Shown in pieces: positions 8,714 to 17,692 of a stretch of 64,000 bases of DNA (position 1 is the stretch's first letter; each line of letters begins with the position of its first letter). The translations under genes were made by a program, and so were the position numbers. The notes beneath the pieces are model-generated. The model made no database searches. It was not told where the DNA came from and saw only the letters and a list, made by a program, of their open reading frames with translations. This stretch comes from Palsa-601 sp963801185. Lineage in GTDB: Bacteria; Actinomycetota; Acidimicrobiia; Acidimicrobiales; Bog-793. The stretch is from assembly GCA_963801185.1 (NCBI GenBank), contig CAWDDW010000001.1:868001-932000 (forward strand), given 5' to 3'.

Positions 8714-9438
8714 ACGGAGACCTTCCCCTCGGCTCGCCGCTCGTCGAGAGCGACACGGAGCCCTTCGTCTGCTTCGCGATCGCTGAGGCTCGCCAAGCGG
8801 TAGCGGTGGGCGGTCATCCAGGCGTACGCGAGCGAGAACGAGACGAAGCCGAGAAGCAGCGTCCAGGCCATCGAGCCGTGCACGTACAGGTGGCGCCCGG
8901 CGAGGTCGATCGTCGGCGGCTGGTGGAGGCTGCGCCACCACGAGACGGAGAAGTACACGACCGGCACGTCGACGAACGCGATGAGCCCGGCGATGGCCGA
9001 TCGGCGGGCGACGACCTCCGGATCGCCCGGCACCCGCCTCAGCGCCAGGTACCCGAGATAAAGGACGAACAAGAGCGCCGTCGTCGTCAGAAGCGGGTCC
9101 CAGGTCCACCAGACACCCCAGGTGGGCCGCCCCCAGATCGAACCCGTCACGAGCGTGAGGCCGGTGAAGACCACGCCCACCTCTGCCGACGCCCCGGCCA
9201 TGCGGTCGAACCGCGGGTGCCGGGTCCTGGGCCACAGGTACAGAAGGCTCGAGGCGAACGCCATCCCGTACGCGACGAAAGCGACCCAGGCCATCGGCGG
9301 ATGGATGTAGAGAAGGCGTACCAGCCCATCGGGGAAGCCCACGGCGTTCGGTGTGACCCACAGCCCGAGCCAGACGGTGGCTACGACGCCCGCGAGCGCG
9401 AGGAAACCCGTCACCTTGAGGACAGCCGATCCCCTCAT
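8710..9438 (-). CDS. ccmC: Haem-handling membrane protein CcmC
   Basis: Six-helix membrane protein that loads haem onto CcmE. The WWD signature is WGVWWTWDP at 107-115. Flanking haem-ligand candidates are His46 in LLYIHPPMAW and the His in SWWRSLHQPPTI. The start ATG at 9438 is set by the ATGA overlap with ccmB, so the open frame upstream of it is not used. The 242-residue length agrees with the family. It works with CcmA, CcmB, CcmD and CcmE, all encoded side by side here. Confidence 0.93.
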   Translation of the reverse strand: MRGSAVLKVTGFLALAGVVATVWLGLWVTPNAVGFPDGLVRLLYIHPPMAWVAFVAYGMAFASSLLYLWPRTRHPRFDRMAGASAEVGVVFTGLTLVTGSIWGRPTWGVWWTWDPLLTTTALLFVLYLGYLALRRVPGDPEVVARRSAIAGLIAFVDVPVVYFSVSWWRSLHQPPTIDLAGRHLYVHGSMAWTLLLGFVSFSLAYAWMTAHRYRLASLSDREADEGLRVALDERRAEGKVSV

Positions 9439-10103
9439 GACTCCTCCAAGAGGGGACCGAAGGCCACGATTCCGATCGTGACGTAGATCACGGCGAACAC
9501 CACGAGCAACGACAGCCACCCGAGTCCCCCCGAGGGCGTCCCTGCGAGCGCCTCGTCCCACGCCTTCGTGGCCCCGAGGAGGACGGGAGCGGCCACGGGG
9601 AGGAAGAGGAGTGGGAGGAGGGTTTCTTTGACGCGTAGGCCGGAGGACACGGCACCGTAGATGACGCCTACCGCCGCCAGCCCCACCGTCGCGGTGACGC
9701 AGGCACCGACGAGCACCAGCCCTCCGGCGAGATGCGCGCCGTACAGGACCGCGACTCCGATCGCGAGCAACGCCTCGAGGACGAGGAGCTCGACGACCAC
9801 GGCGCCTGCCTTCCCGAGGAAGATCCCGGCCGGATCGAGGCCCGACAGGCGCAAGCCGTCACGAGCACCGTCGGCGGACTCCACGGCGAAGCTGCGCTGG
9901 GTGGCGAGGAGGCACGACAAGAGGACAGCGATCCAGAACAGGCCGGCTGACGCAGGTGCGAGTACCTTGCGGTCCGGGCCGAGGGCGAGGCCGAACAGCA
10001 GGAGGACGGCAGCGGAGAACGGCACCACCTGGTTGAGGGCCACCCGCGACCGTGCCTCGATGCGCAGGTCCTTCGAGGCGACCAGCCACGCGTCATGCAA
10101 CAC
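9435..10103 (-). CDS. ccmB: Haem ABC exporter permease CcmB
   Basis: Six-helix ABC permease that pairs with CcmA; the ATPase activity of the complex frees holo-CcmE. The start is GTG at 10103 (VLHDAWLVASKDLRIE), eight bases after GGAGGAG and inside the last codons of ccmA. The motif KDLRIEARSR and the hydrophobic blocks VVPFSAAVLLLFGLALG and LLPLLFLPVAAPVLLGA match the family. Length is 222 residues. The 11-base overlap with ccmA implies coupled translation. Confidence 0.9.
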   Translation of the reverse strand: MLHDAWLVASKDLRIEARSRVALNQVVPFSAAVLLLFGLALGPDRKVLAPASAGLFWIAVLLSCLLATQRSFAVESADGARDGLRLSGLDPAGIFLGKAGAVVVELLVLEALLAIGVAVLYGAHLAGGLVLVGACVTATVGLAAVGVIYGAVSSGLRVKETLLPLLFLPVAAPVLLGATKAWDEALAGTPSGGLGWLSLLVVFAVIYVTIGIVAFGPLLEES

Positions 10104-10749
10104 CGACGGGCTCCTCCACGACCTGGCCTCCGGCGAGCCAGATGACCCGGTCCGAGAGCCCGGCTGCGCGTTCGTGCTCGTGCGAGCAGAGCAGCACCGT
10201 CCGGCCCTTTGCCCTCGACTCGGCGATGAGCTCGTCGAGAAGGCCGCGGCCCTCCTGGTCGAGACCGGCATGCGGCTCGTCGAGCAACCAGACGCGGGGG
10301 TCGCGAGCGACGAGGACCGCCAGAGCGGTGCGGCGCCGCTGACCAGCGGAGAGCCGGCTCACGGGTGTCGAGCACAGCCGGCCCACGAGACCGAGCCGGG
10401 CGAGAGCGGCTCCGGCCTGGCGGGCGTCGGTGCCACAGGCACGGAGGGAGTAGCGCAGGTTCTCCTCGACCGTCAGCTCTTCGTACAAGAAGCTCTGGTG
10501 GCCCAACAGACCCACGCTCCGGCGGACAGCGCGGCGGTCGTTCGCGAGATCGTGGCCGAGCACCGAGGCCTCACCCGAATGCAGGGGGACGAGGCCACAG
10601 CACAGGCGGAGCAGGCTCGTCTTGCCCGCCCCGTTCGGCCCGCGGACGTGCGCGACCTCGCCCTCGTCGATCTCGAGCGAGATTCCGGCGAGGAGGGGGA
10701 AGCGACCGGCGAGGGCAACGGCCTCACGAAGACGTACGGCTGGCGCCAT
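10093..10749 (-). CDS. ccmA: Haem ABC exporter ATPase CcmA, first gene of ccm operon
   Basis: ABC ATPase of the CcmAB complex. Walker A is GPNGAGKTS, the Q-loop region GLLGHQSFLYEELTVEENL, the signature LSAGQRRR, Walker B VWLLDEP and the H-loop CSHE. At 218 residues it is the short CcmA type without an accessory domain. It opens a nine-gene cluster in the order A-B-C-D-E-F-G-H-TPR, in which every neighbour pair overlaps. The operon promoter must lie in 10,750-10,824, before which gmd ends; I see no convincing -35/-10 pair there. Confidence 0.92.
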   Translation of the reverse strand: MAPAVRLREAVALAGRFPLLAGISLEIDEGEVAHVRGPNGAGKTSLLRLCCGLVPLHSGEASVLGHDLANDRRAVRRSVGLLGHQSFLYEELTVEENLRYSLRACGTDARQAGAALARLGLVGRLCSTPVSRLSAGQRRRTALAVLVARDPRVWLLDEPHAGLDQEGRGLLDELIAESRAKGRTVLLCSHEHERAAGLSDRVIWLAGGQVVEEPVGVA

Positions 10750-10824
10750 GGGACTGCCCTCATGCTACGAGGCAGGGCCCTTATATGGCCAAGCGGCCAG
10801 GTCCACGCAGCGACCGCGGGCAGC

Positions 10825-11796
10825 TCAGCGGTGCTGGGAGCGCAAGAGATCGATGTCCGCGTCGACCATCATCTGGACGAGACCCTCGAAACTCACCTCG
10901 GTCTGCCAGCCGATCCGCTCACGGGCCCTGGTCGCGTCGCCAACAAGGACGTCGACTTCGGCAGGTCGGAGGAAACGCTCGTCGATCACCACGTGGCCTT
11001 CCATGTCGAGGCCGGCGCGCTCGAAGGCGACCTCGCAAAGCTCGCGCACCGAGTGGGTCTCCCCGGTCGCGACCACGTAATCATGCGGCTCGTCCTGCTG
11101 AAGCATGGCCCACATCGCGCGGACGTAGTCGCCCGCGTATCCCCAGTCTCGCTTGGAGTCGAGATTGCCAAGCCGTAGCTCCTTGTCGAGCCCGAGCTTG
11201 ATCCGCGCGACGCCATGGCTCACCTTGCGCGGCAGGAACTCGATGCCCCGGCGAGGGCTCTCGTGATTGAAGAGGATCCCCGACGAGGCGTGCATCTGGT
11301 AGCTCTCGCGGTAGTTGACGGTGATCCAGTGGCCGTACACCTTGGCCACCCCGTACGGGCTGCGGGGATAGAAGGGCGTCGATTCCCGTTGAGGGGTCTC
11401 GACCACCTTGCCGAACATCTCCGACGAGCTGGCCTGGTAGAAGCGGATCTCGGGATCCGTGAGGCGGATCGCGTCGAGGATCCTCGTCACACCCATCGCC
11501 GTCACCTCGCCCGTCAGGACGGGCTGGCTCCAGGAGGTCTGGACGAACGACTGAGCAGCCAGGTTGTAGACCTCCTGCGGGCGATGCTCGCGTAGGAGCT
11601 GGATCATCGAGATCTCGTCGAGGATGTCTCCGGGCACAAGCGTAAGATCGTCCTGGATGTGCGCGATCCGCTCGAAGTTGACGGTGCTCGATCGCCTCAC
11701 CATCCCGATGACCTCGTAGCCGTGCGAGAGCAGCAGCTCGGCCAGGTACGAGCCGTCCTGACCGGTGATTCCCAAGATCAATGCGCGACGGGGCAT
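10825..11796 (-). CDS. gmd: GDP-mannose 4,6-dehydratase
   Basis: Short-chain dehydrogenase-type sugar-nucleotide enzyme that converts GDP-D-mannose to GDP-4-keto-6-deoxy-D-mannose, the precursor of GDP-fucose, GDP-rhamnose or perosamine. The N-terminal NADP site is GITGQDGSYLAELLL. The catalytic Ser/Tyr/Lys set lies in YQASSSEMFG and YGVAKVYGHW. NHESPRRG and KRDWGYAGDYVRAMW are hallmarks of Gmd. Length is 323 residues. The start ATG at 11796 gives MPRRALILGITGQDG. A divergent glycosyltransferase begins 25 bases away. No GDP-fucose synthase or GDP-rhamnose reductase is in this window. Confidence 0.95.
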   Translation of the reverse strand: MPRRALILGITGQDGSYLAELLLSHGYEVIGMVRRSSTVNFERIAHIQDDLTLVPGDILDEISMIQLLREHRPQEVYNLAAQSFVQTSWSQPVLTGEVTAMGVTRILDAIRLTDPEIRFYQASSSEMFGKVVETPQRESTPFYPRSPYGVAKVYGHWITVNYRESYQMHASSGILFNHESPRRGIEFLPRKVSHGVARIKLGLDKELRLGNLDSKRDWGYAGDYVRAMWAMLQQDEPHDYVVATGETHSVRELCEVAFERAGLDMEGHVVIDERFLRPAEVDVLVGDATRARERIGWQTEVSFEGLVQMMVDADIDLLRSQHR

Positions 11797-11821
11797 CGCA
11801 CAGTTCTACTAGCTCGGCGCG

Positions 11822-12877
11822 GTGCGTAACCTGCCCGCCGTGACCCCACGCCGCGTTCCCGCCAAGGTCGCTTTCGTCGGTCACCGCCTCGGCGCGCCGG
11901 ACGGCATCTCCGCGGCGTCCGCCGTTTGGCAGCATGCGTTCAAGTCGCTCGGCTCGACCGTGACGACGATCGCCGGAGCGGGTAGCGCGGACCACCTGGT
12001 GGCGGGGCTTGGCCCGAGGCCGGACGCATACCTCGACGTGCCGGCGCTCGAGAGGCTGCTGAGCGCCAACGACCTCGTGGTCGTCGAGAACTGCTGCTCG
12101 GCACTGACGAACCCCGTGGTGGCGGAGGCACTTGCCCGCTTGCTGGCCGGGAGGCCGGCCATCTTGCGCCACCACGACCTTGCATGGCAGCCGAGTGGGT
12201 CGGGAGCCGATGGACCCCCGCCGGACGATCCGGCCTGGTGGCACGTGACCATCAACGAGCGATCCCGCATAGAGCTCGCCGCCCGCGGCATCGATGCCCG
12301 GACGATCTACAACCACTTCGACGTCGAGGCCCCCGAGGGCAGCCGGTCTGCTGCCCGTTCCGCCCTCGAGATCGAGGAGCAAGAGCGGCTGCTCTTGCAG
12401 CCGACGAGGGCCGCTGCCTCGAAGAACGTCGCCGGCGGCCTCGTGCTGGCCGCCGGAATACAAGCCGTGTACTGGTTGCTCGGCCCGGTGGACGAGGAGT
12501 ACCGGGAGAGTTACGACCTGCTCGTCGAGCGCTCGCCCGTCCGCGTCGTAGAAGGACGACCGGACCGAATCAGCCTTGCCGACGCGTACGCCGCCAGTGA
12601 CGCCGTCGTCCTCGCCTCCACCTGGGAGGGATTCGGGAACGCCGCCATCGAATCCGCTATCTACCGGCGGCCATTCGCGATCGGGCCGTACCCAGTCGGC
12701 GCCGAGCTGCGCCGGTACGGCTTCTCCTGGTACGAGTGGCACAGCCCCGCACCGCTCGCCCGGTATCTTGCCGAGCCGGACCCGTTCGTGATCGATCGGA
12801 ACCGGTATGTGGCGCGGCTGCGCTTCTCCTCGGACCAGCTCTTGGAGCACCTGCTCGATTTGTTTACCGTCCGGTAA
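11822..12877 (+). CDS. GT-B glycosyltransferase (group 1-like)
   Basis: Probable glycosyltransferase acting on a surface glycan. The N-terminal Rossmann domain has a short glycine motif (FVGHRLGAPDGISAAS). The C-terminal domain ends in DAVVLASTWEGFGNAAIESAIYRRPFAIGPYPVGAELRRYGF, the acidic E-x7-E region that binds the nucleotide sugar. The start is GTG at 11822; an alternative GTG at 11840 gives VTPRRVPAKVAFVGH. Length is 351 residues. Pairing with the divergent gmd suggests use of a GDP-deoxyhexose, but this is inference. Its last codons overlap the tetR operator palindrome. Confidence 0.72.
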   Translation: MRNLPAVTPRRVPAKVAFVGHRLGAPDGISAASAVWQHAFKSLGSTVTTIAGAGSADHLVAGLGPRPDAYLDVPALERLLSANDLVVVENCCSALTNPVVAEALARLLAGRPAILRHHDLAWQPSGSGADGPPPDDPAWWHVTINERSRIELAARGIDARTIYNHFDVEAPEGSRSAARSALEIEEQERLLLQPTRAAASKNVAGGLVLAAGIQAVYWLLGPVDEEYRESYDLLVERSPVRVVEGRPDRISLADAYAASDAVVLASTWEGFGNAAIESAIYRRPFAIGPYPVGAELRRYGFSWYEWHSPAPLARYLAEPDPFVIDRNRYVARLRFSSDQLLEHLLDLFTVR

Positions 12878-12885
12878 ACTAACTT
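12862..12885 (+). promoter_or_regulatory. tetR operator palindrome and adjoining -10 box
   Basis: GTTTACCG-TC-CGGTAAAC (12,862-12,879) is a perfect 18-base palindrome with 8-base arms. Directly after it comes TAACTT (12,880-12,885), a TANNNT -10 box six bases before the tetR ATG. The palindrome therefore fills the spacer between -35 and -10, a typical autorepression layout for TetR regulators. It also overlaps the stop codon of the preceding glycosyltransferase. Confidence 0.7.
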
Positions 12886-12891
12886 TCCGAG

Positions 12892-13536
12892 ATGCCTCCT
12901 GTCACCGCCACTGCAACGGCGCCGCGGCGGCGGCTAACGGCCGCCAGGCGGCGCCGGCAACTCATCGACGTCGCTCTCGAGACGTTCGCCCGGACTGGTT
13001 TCACGGCCACCACCATGGAGGACATCGCCACTGCCGCCGGGGTGACAAAACCCTTGCTATACCAGCACTTCGTCTCCAAGCGGGCCCTGTACCTCGAGCT
13101 CATCGACGACGTCACGGCCCGGCTCATCGACGTGCTCGGCTCGGCCGCCGGCGCCGAGACGGCGTTCCGCCTACGGGTGGATGCTGGAATGCGCGCCTAC
13201 TTCCGCTTCACCCTCGAGAACCAGTCCGCGATCCGCATGCTCTACGACGCGCCGCACGACGAAGAGCTGGCCCGCGGTCTTCGCTCGATCCAGGATGCCA
13301 TCGCCGAATTCATCAGCCCGCTGATCGAGGCCGACATCACCGAGGATCACCGGCGGACGCTTGCCATCGGCGTGGTCGGGATGACCGAGGGCGTGACCCG
13401 GCACTGGCTCCGTCAGCGCCAGCAGCGAGGCGCGATCGTGAACGACGAGGAAGCCGAGAGGGAGGCGATCTTGCTCGCCGAGCGGATCGCCGAGTTCGCC
13501 TGGAGCGGCTTGCGGGGAGTGCACCGGATCAACTGA
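12892..13536 (+). CDS. TetR-family transcriptional regulator
   Basis: Repressor with an N-terminal helix-turn-helix (RRRQLIDVALETFARTGFTATTMEDIATAAGVTKPLLYQHFVSKRALYLELI, about residues 20-70) and an all-helical ligand-binding C-terminus that gives no clue to the ligand. Length is 214 residues. An upstream perfect palindrome indicates autoregulation. The gene faces, and ends 16 bases from, a heterodimeric ABC exporter on the other strand, so drug or lipid efflux control is possible. No copy of the palindrome was seen upstream of the exporter, so a direct link is unproven. Confidence 0.9.
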   Translation: MPPVTATATAPRRRLTAARRRRQLIDVALETFARTGFTATTMEDIATAAGVTKPLLYQHFVSKRALYLELIDDVTARLIDVLGSAAGAETAFRLRVDAGMRAYFRFTLENQSAIRMLYDAPHDEELARGLRSIQDAIAEFISPLIEADITEDHRRTLAIGVVGMTEGVTRHWLRQRQQRGAIVNDEEAEREAILLAERIAEFAWSGLRGVHRIN

Positions 13537-13552
13537 GTTCCGGCGCATGCTG

Positions 13553-15311
13553 TCAGGCTCCCTGCCACGACCTCCACAGGGACGCGTAGCTCCCGTCAGC
13601 CGCCAGCAACTCGTCGTGCGAGCCCTGCTCCACTATGCGGCCGTGGTCGATCACGGCGATGTGGTCGGCGTCCCGAGCGGTCTGCAGCCGGTGGGCCACA
13701 GCTATGACCGTGCGGCCTTCGAGCACACGCGCAAGCGAGCGCTCGAGATGGCGCGCCGCTCTCGGGTCGAGCAGCGCAGTCGCCTCGTCGAGGACGAGTG
13801 TGTGCGGATCCGCCAGGATCAGGCGTGCGAGCGCCACCTGCTGGGACTCACCAGGCGAGAGCTGGTTCGCACCTGCCCCGAGGCGGGTGTCGAACCCTTC
13901 CGGCAGGCGCTCGAGCATCGGCAGGGCGTCGACCGCCTCGAGGGCCGAGACGAGCTCGGCGTCGCCCGCTTCAGGCGAGGCAAGTGCCAGGTTCTCGCGG
14001 AGCGTCCCGTTGAAGATGTGGTACTCCTGGGTGACGAGCACCACCTCCTGGCGGAGCCGATCGGTGGGCAGGCGATGAGCGTCGACGCCGCCGATGTGGA
14101 CGTAGCCGGTGCGAGGTGCGTGCACTCCTGTCAGCAAGAGCGCGAAAGTGCTCTTGCCGGCGCCGCTCGGACCCACGAGGGCCACCCGGGAACCGGGTGT
14201 CGGCGCGAGGTCGATGCCGTTCAAGACGTCATGGCCCGATCTGTACGCGTAGCGCACGTCGCGTGCGACTACGCGCTGGCGACGACGGTTCGTCCGCCAC
14301 GAGATCCGGGCCCTCGACCTCGCTCACCCCGAGCAGCCGGCCGAGAGACGCCGTCCCGAGCTGTATCTCGTCGAGGTAGCTGAGAACGGTGTCGACGGGG
14401 CTGATCAGGAGCTGAACGTAGAGCACCGCCGCCGTCGTGGCGGCAATCGAGAGGTGGCCGTCCGCGTGGAGAAGGCCTCCGACGAGCACGGCGAGGACGA
14501 GGGGGATGACGTAGCACGCCTCGGTCAGCGGGAAGTAGATCGTCCGGAGGCGCATGGTGTAGAGCTCCGTCGCCACCCACCCTCGGATGTCGTCGTCCAC
14601 CTGGCCTATCCGCCGCTCCGCCAGTCGCAGGGTCTCGATCGTGCGGCCGCCGGCTGCGGTCTCCTGGACCCGGCTGTTCGTCTGGTCCCACGCCGCCATC
14701 GTCCTCTGGTAGCCCGGGCGGGCGAGCGAGAGATACCAGCGAGTCCCGATGGCCAGGATCGGAAGCGTCGGGAGCAGCACCGTCGCGAGAAGCGGCGCGG
14801 TGACGAGGAGCGCGATCACGATCGCGGTGCACTGACCGATGGCGACGACCATCTGCGGCGCGGCCTGGCGGACAGACCAGGTGAGCTGCTCGACGTCTGA
14901 GGAAGCGCGAGTCTGCAGGTCGCCGGTCCCGGCATCTTCCACGACGCCGACGGGAAGCGAGAGCACCGCGCCGACGAAGTCGCCGCGAAGGCGCGCCAAG
15001 AGCCGGGCCGTGAGGTGTCCCGCCGTCCGGGAGGCGGCGGTGCTGGCCGCGCCCTGCACGAGCAGAGCCACGAGAAACACGACCGCCGCGACCTCGATAC
15101 TCGCTATCGCGTGCCCGTTCCCGGCGGCACGCGCGACGACCTGGCCGAGCACCTGCGGACCGACGAGTCCCGCCACGCTGGCGGTCGCGTAGAACAGCAG
15201 CACCGCGGCGGTCGCCCGCCGCTCCCTCGATATCGCGGCGACGAAGTACCGCCGTGCCGTCTTGAGGGAGGCGACCGGGAAGCCGTGCACCGGCTGCGGG
15301 GTTCCGGTCAC
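13553..15311 (-). CDS. ABC exporter half-transporter with functional nucleotide site (frameshifted)
   Basis: Type IV ABC exporter subunit: a six-helix membrane domain (15,311 to about 14,300) and a nucleotide-binding domain (to 13,553). The two are in different frames; the switch falls between 14,323 and 14,229, and restoring one base gives a 585-residue protein matching its 576-residue partner. Walker A GPSGAGKST, the Q-loop Gln in LVTQEYHIF, Walker B TLVLDEA with catalytic Glu, and the H-loop AVAHRL are intact. The signature is degenerate: LSPGE in place of LSGGQ. The GTG start at 15,311 overlaps the partner's stop as GTGA. A true split into membrane and ATPase subunits is less likely, because the ATPase fragment starting at GTG 14,257 would lack its first strand. 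Confidence 0.82.
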
Positions 15312-17038
15312 AGGACACCTCCGCGGAGGACGGCCGCCTCGTACCGGGCGTCGGTCACGAGCAGGTCTGCATGACGTCCCGTGGCGGTGACGGTCTCCGA
15401 GACACAGATGACCTCGTCCGCCCGCTCTGCAACGAGCGGGCTCGTCGTGCAGATGATCGTCGTCCGGCCCTTCCTGGCACTCGCCAATGACGCCGCGATC
15501 GCTGCTTCGGTGTGGGCGTCGACAGCGCTCGTCGGGTCATCGAGGAGAAGTACGTCCGCCTCGACGAGGAGGGCTTGGACGAGAGACAGGCGCTGACGCT
15601 GCCCGCCCGAGAGCGACCGCCACTGCTCTGGCAGGTCGGTGTCCAAGCCCTCGGGCAGTGACTCGACGATCTCGGTGGCCTGGGCGCTCTCGAGCGCTGC
15701 CTCGACGGCTCCGTCGAGGCGCACGCGATCCGGGGAGCCGACCTCGAGCGCCTGGCGCAGCACTCCCTTCAGGTGGAACGGGGAGCGCTCGAGCAGCACG
15801 ACGTGCTCGCGGTACCACTCGAGAGGGATCGAGTCGACTGGCCGGCCGGCCCAGGTGACCGGTCCGGCGTCTTCGTCCCCAGGGCCGTTCCAGCGCGCGA
15901 GGCGCTCGAGGAGGGCCGTTCCCTCCTCCGGCGTGGCTGGGACTATCGCTGTCAGGAGGCCCTGTCTGAGGTGCGCACCCGTCCGCTCATCCACAAGTGG
16001 GCCGCGGGGTGGAAGGTCCGTCCTCTCAGCGTCTGCGACCGCCTCCACGTTGCGGTCGAGCGTGAGTACTCCGAGGATGCGCCGCGAGGCGACGACGGCC
16101 GCCGTCCATTTGGAGGCCGTCTCCACGAAGGTCTGCATGGGAAGCACGAGAAACGCCGCCGAGGCGTAGAACGCCACCAGCTCGCCGGCTGAGATGGTGT
16201 GGTCGACCGCGAGATGGGCGCCCACCCATGTCACCGCGACGACGATCGCCCCGGGCAAGAGCACTTGCGCGCCATCGAGCAGAGCTTGCAGGTCGGCCGT
16301 GCGCATGGACGCGCGGGCGACATCGTTCGAGGCGCGCTCATAGCGGTTCGCGAACACGCGCTCACCACCGAGCCCCCGCAGGACCCGTAGACCGGCCACC
16401 GTGTCGGAGGCGAGTGAGCTCGCCTCGGTTCGCTGATTGCGCTCGGCTGTCTGCCGCCGCTCGAAGGGCTTCAGTACCGGCGCTACCGCCAGCACGGCGA
16501 AGGGCACACCGAGGACGACGATCGCCCCGAGGGGTGGCGATGCGACGAGCAATACGACCGCCACCACGATGTACGAGACGACTCCGCCCGCAAAACGTGC
16601 GATGACGTCGAGCGCGTCGCCGACCCGCTCGACGTCGGAGGCGCCGAGGTTCGCCACCTCACCTGAGGCGACCCTGCGCGCCAGGTCGCCGCCGAGCAGC
16701 GTGGCACGCCGGGCGATCAGCTGCTGGATGCGCGTGGCACAGATGAGGAAGTTCGCGACGGCCCGCCGGTGGCGCAAGATGCCGGCAGCCGCCTGGAGCA
16801 GACCGAGGCCGAGGACGACCATCGACCATTCCACGATCGCAGGCCTGTCCCGCCGTACCATCGCGCCGAGCGCGCCGCCGAGCGCTAGCGGGATCAGCGC
16901 TTGGCTGACCATCCAGATGACGCCGAAGACCGAGCCTGTGACGAGCGTCCTGGTCTGGCCGCGCGCGCACCACAGGAGGAAGCGCCCCGGGGAACGGGTC
17001 TCCGGCACCCCGGGATCGGCAAGTGGCAGCTCAAACAT
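15308..17038 (-). CDS. ABC exporter half-transporter with degenerate nucleotide site
   Basis: First gene of the exporter pair, 576 residues. The membrane domain is at about 20-320 and the nucleotide-binding domain at 340-576. Walker A is lost completely: residues 361-376 read LLTAIVPATPEEGTAL with no GxxGxGKS. The Q-loop Gln is Glu417, the catalytic Glu after Walker B is Asp501 (VLLLDDPTSAVD), and the H-loop His is replaced by Ser (CTTSPL, about 533). The signature LSGGQRQR at 476-483 is perfect. This complements the partner, which has every motif except the signature. The pair should form one working ATP site, as in asymmetric heterodimeric exporters such as TM287/288. Substrate is unknown. 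Confidence 0.85.
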   Translation of the reverse strand: MFELPLADPGVPETRSPGRFLLWCARGQTRTLVTGSVFGVIWMVSQALIPLALGGALGAMVRRDRPAIVEWSMVVLGLGLLQAAAGILRHRRAVANFLICATRIQQLIARRATLLGGDLARRVASGEVANLGASDVERVGDALDVIARFAGGVVSYIVVAVVLLVASPPLGAIVVLGVPFAVLAVAPVLKPFERRQTAERNQRTEASSLASDTVAGLRVLRGLGGERVFANRYERASNDVARASMRTADLQALLDGAQVLLPGAIVVAVTWVGAHLAVDHTISAGELVAFYASAAFLVLPMQTFVETASKWTAAVVASRRILGVLTLDRNVEAVADAERTDLPPRGPLVDERTGAHLRQGLLTAIVPATPEEGTALLERLARWNGPGDEDAGPVTWAGRPVDSIPLEWYREHVVLLERSPFHLKGVLRQALEVGSPDRVRLDGAVEAALESAQATEIVESLPEGLDTDLPEQWRSLSGGQRQRLSLVQALLVEADVLLLDDPTSAVDAHTEAAIAASLASARKGRTTIICTTSPLVAERADEVICVSETVTATGRHADLLVTDARYEAAVLRGGVL

Positions 17039-17124
17039 GAGCCGACCGACGCTAGCCGCGTCTCTGCGACCGCCGTGACGATTGCGGGGAGACGATGTGA
17101 CTCAGAGCTGGTGCATCGGTGGAA

Positions 17125-17619
17125 TCAGTGCTTAGCAAGCCACCCGTCGTTGAAGGCGAACTCGCCGTCAAGGCTGCGGCGTACGTCGTTCTTGCCAGCC
17201 CAGTCGGCGATGCGCCCGCCGATGATCGGCACCTTGGCGTCGACATGGATCGCGACGTCGTGGCTCGACTTCTCGCCTTCGGGCGTGAGGCTCATCGTGC
17301 CGGAGATGTGGAGAGGGGCGCCCTGCACCTCGACATCGAAGCTGCCTTCCCACGAGCCGTCCTTGCGCTTACGCCACTCGTCGGTCTGGGTCATCGTGTT
17401 GGTCGGCTTGAGCACTCTCTTCGCGAAGCCCGGCAGGTCCACGTCTACGACCCGCGTCGAGCGGATGCGCAGCACGCCTCGGCTCTCCTTGCACTCGAGA
17501 ACCTTCACGTCACGCTGATTCATGCCTTCGTACTTCGCCACCGTGGCCTCTGGGTCGCGGAGCATTGCGAGCACCGAGTCGACTGGAGCGTTGTAGATAT
17601 GTGAGTCCTTTAGATCCAT
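17125..17619 (-). CDS. DUF2505 (SRPBCC-fold) protein
   Basis: Protein of 164 residues resembling the DUF2505 family of START/SRPBCC-like folds that hold hydrophobic ligands. It has alternating strands with a closing helix (PIIGGRIADWAGKNDVRRSLDGEFAFNDGWL). The ATG at 17,619 is seven bases after AAGGAGG, a strong Shine-Dalgarno site; a GTG one codon upstream is less well spaced. No signal peptide or membrane segment is present. It stands between the exporter and an acyl-CoA dehydrogenase on the same strand. A role in lipid handling would fit but is not shown by the sequence. Confidence 0.75.
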   Translation of the reverse strand: MDLKDSHIYNAPVDSVLAMLRDPEATVAKYEGMNQRDVKVLECKESRGVLRIRSTRVVDVDLPGFAKRVLKPTNTMTQTDEWRKRKDGSWEGSFDVEVQGAPLHISGTMSLTPEGEKSSHDVAIHVDAKVPIIGGRIADWAGKNDVRRSLDGEFAFNDGWLAKH

Positions 17620-17692
17620 CACGGCACCTCCTTCATCCAGGATGAAGCGAGGTGGCTCACACAGCTAGAGGCAAACGACCCGTAGCACTCGA

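Noticed and set aside
9661..11178. 505-codon plus-strand frame over ccmB, ccmA and gmd
   Set aside because: Antisense to three firm genes; composition is that of a shadow frame.
14229..14323. Programmed frameshift in the second ABC subunit
   Set aside because: No slippery heptamer or stem-loop stands out, and the same kind of shift occurs in many unrelated genes here, so sequence error is simpler.
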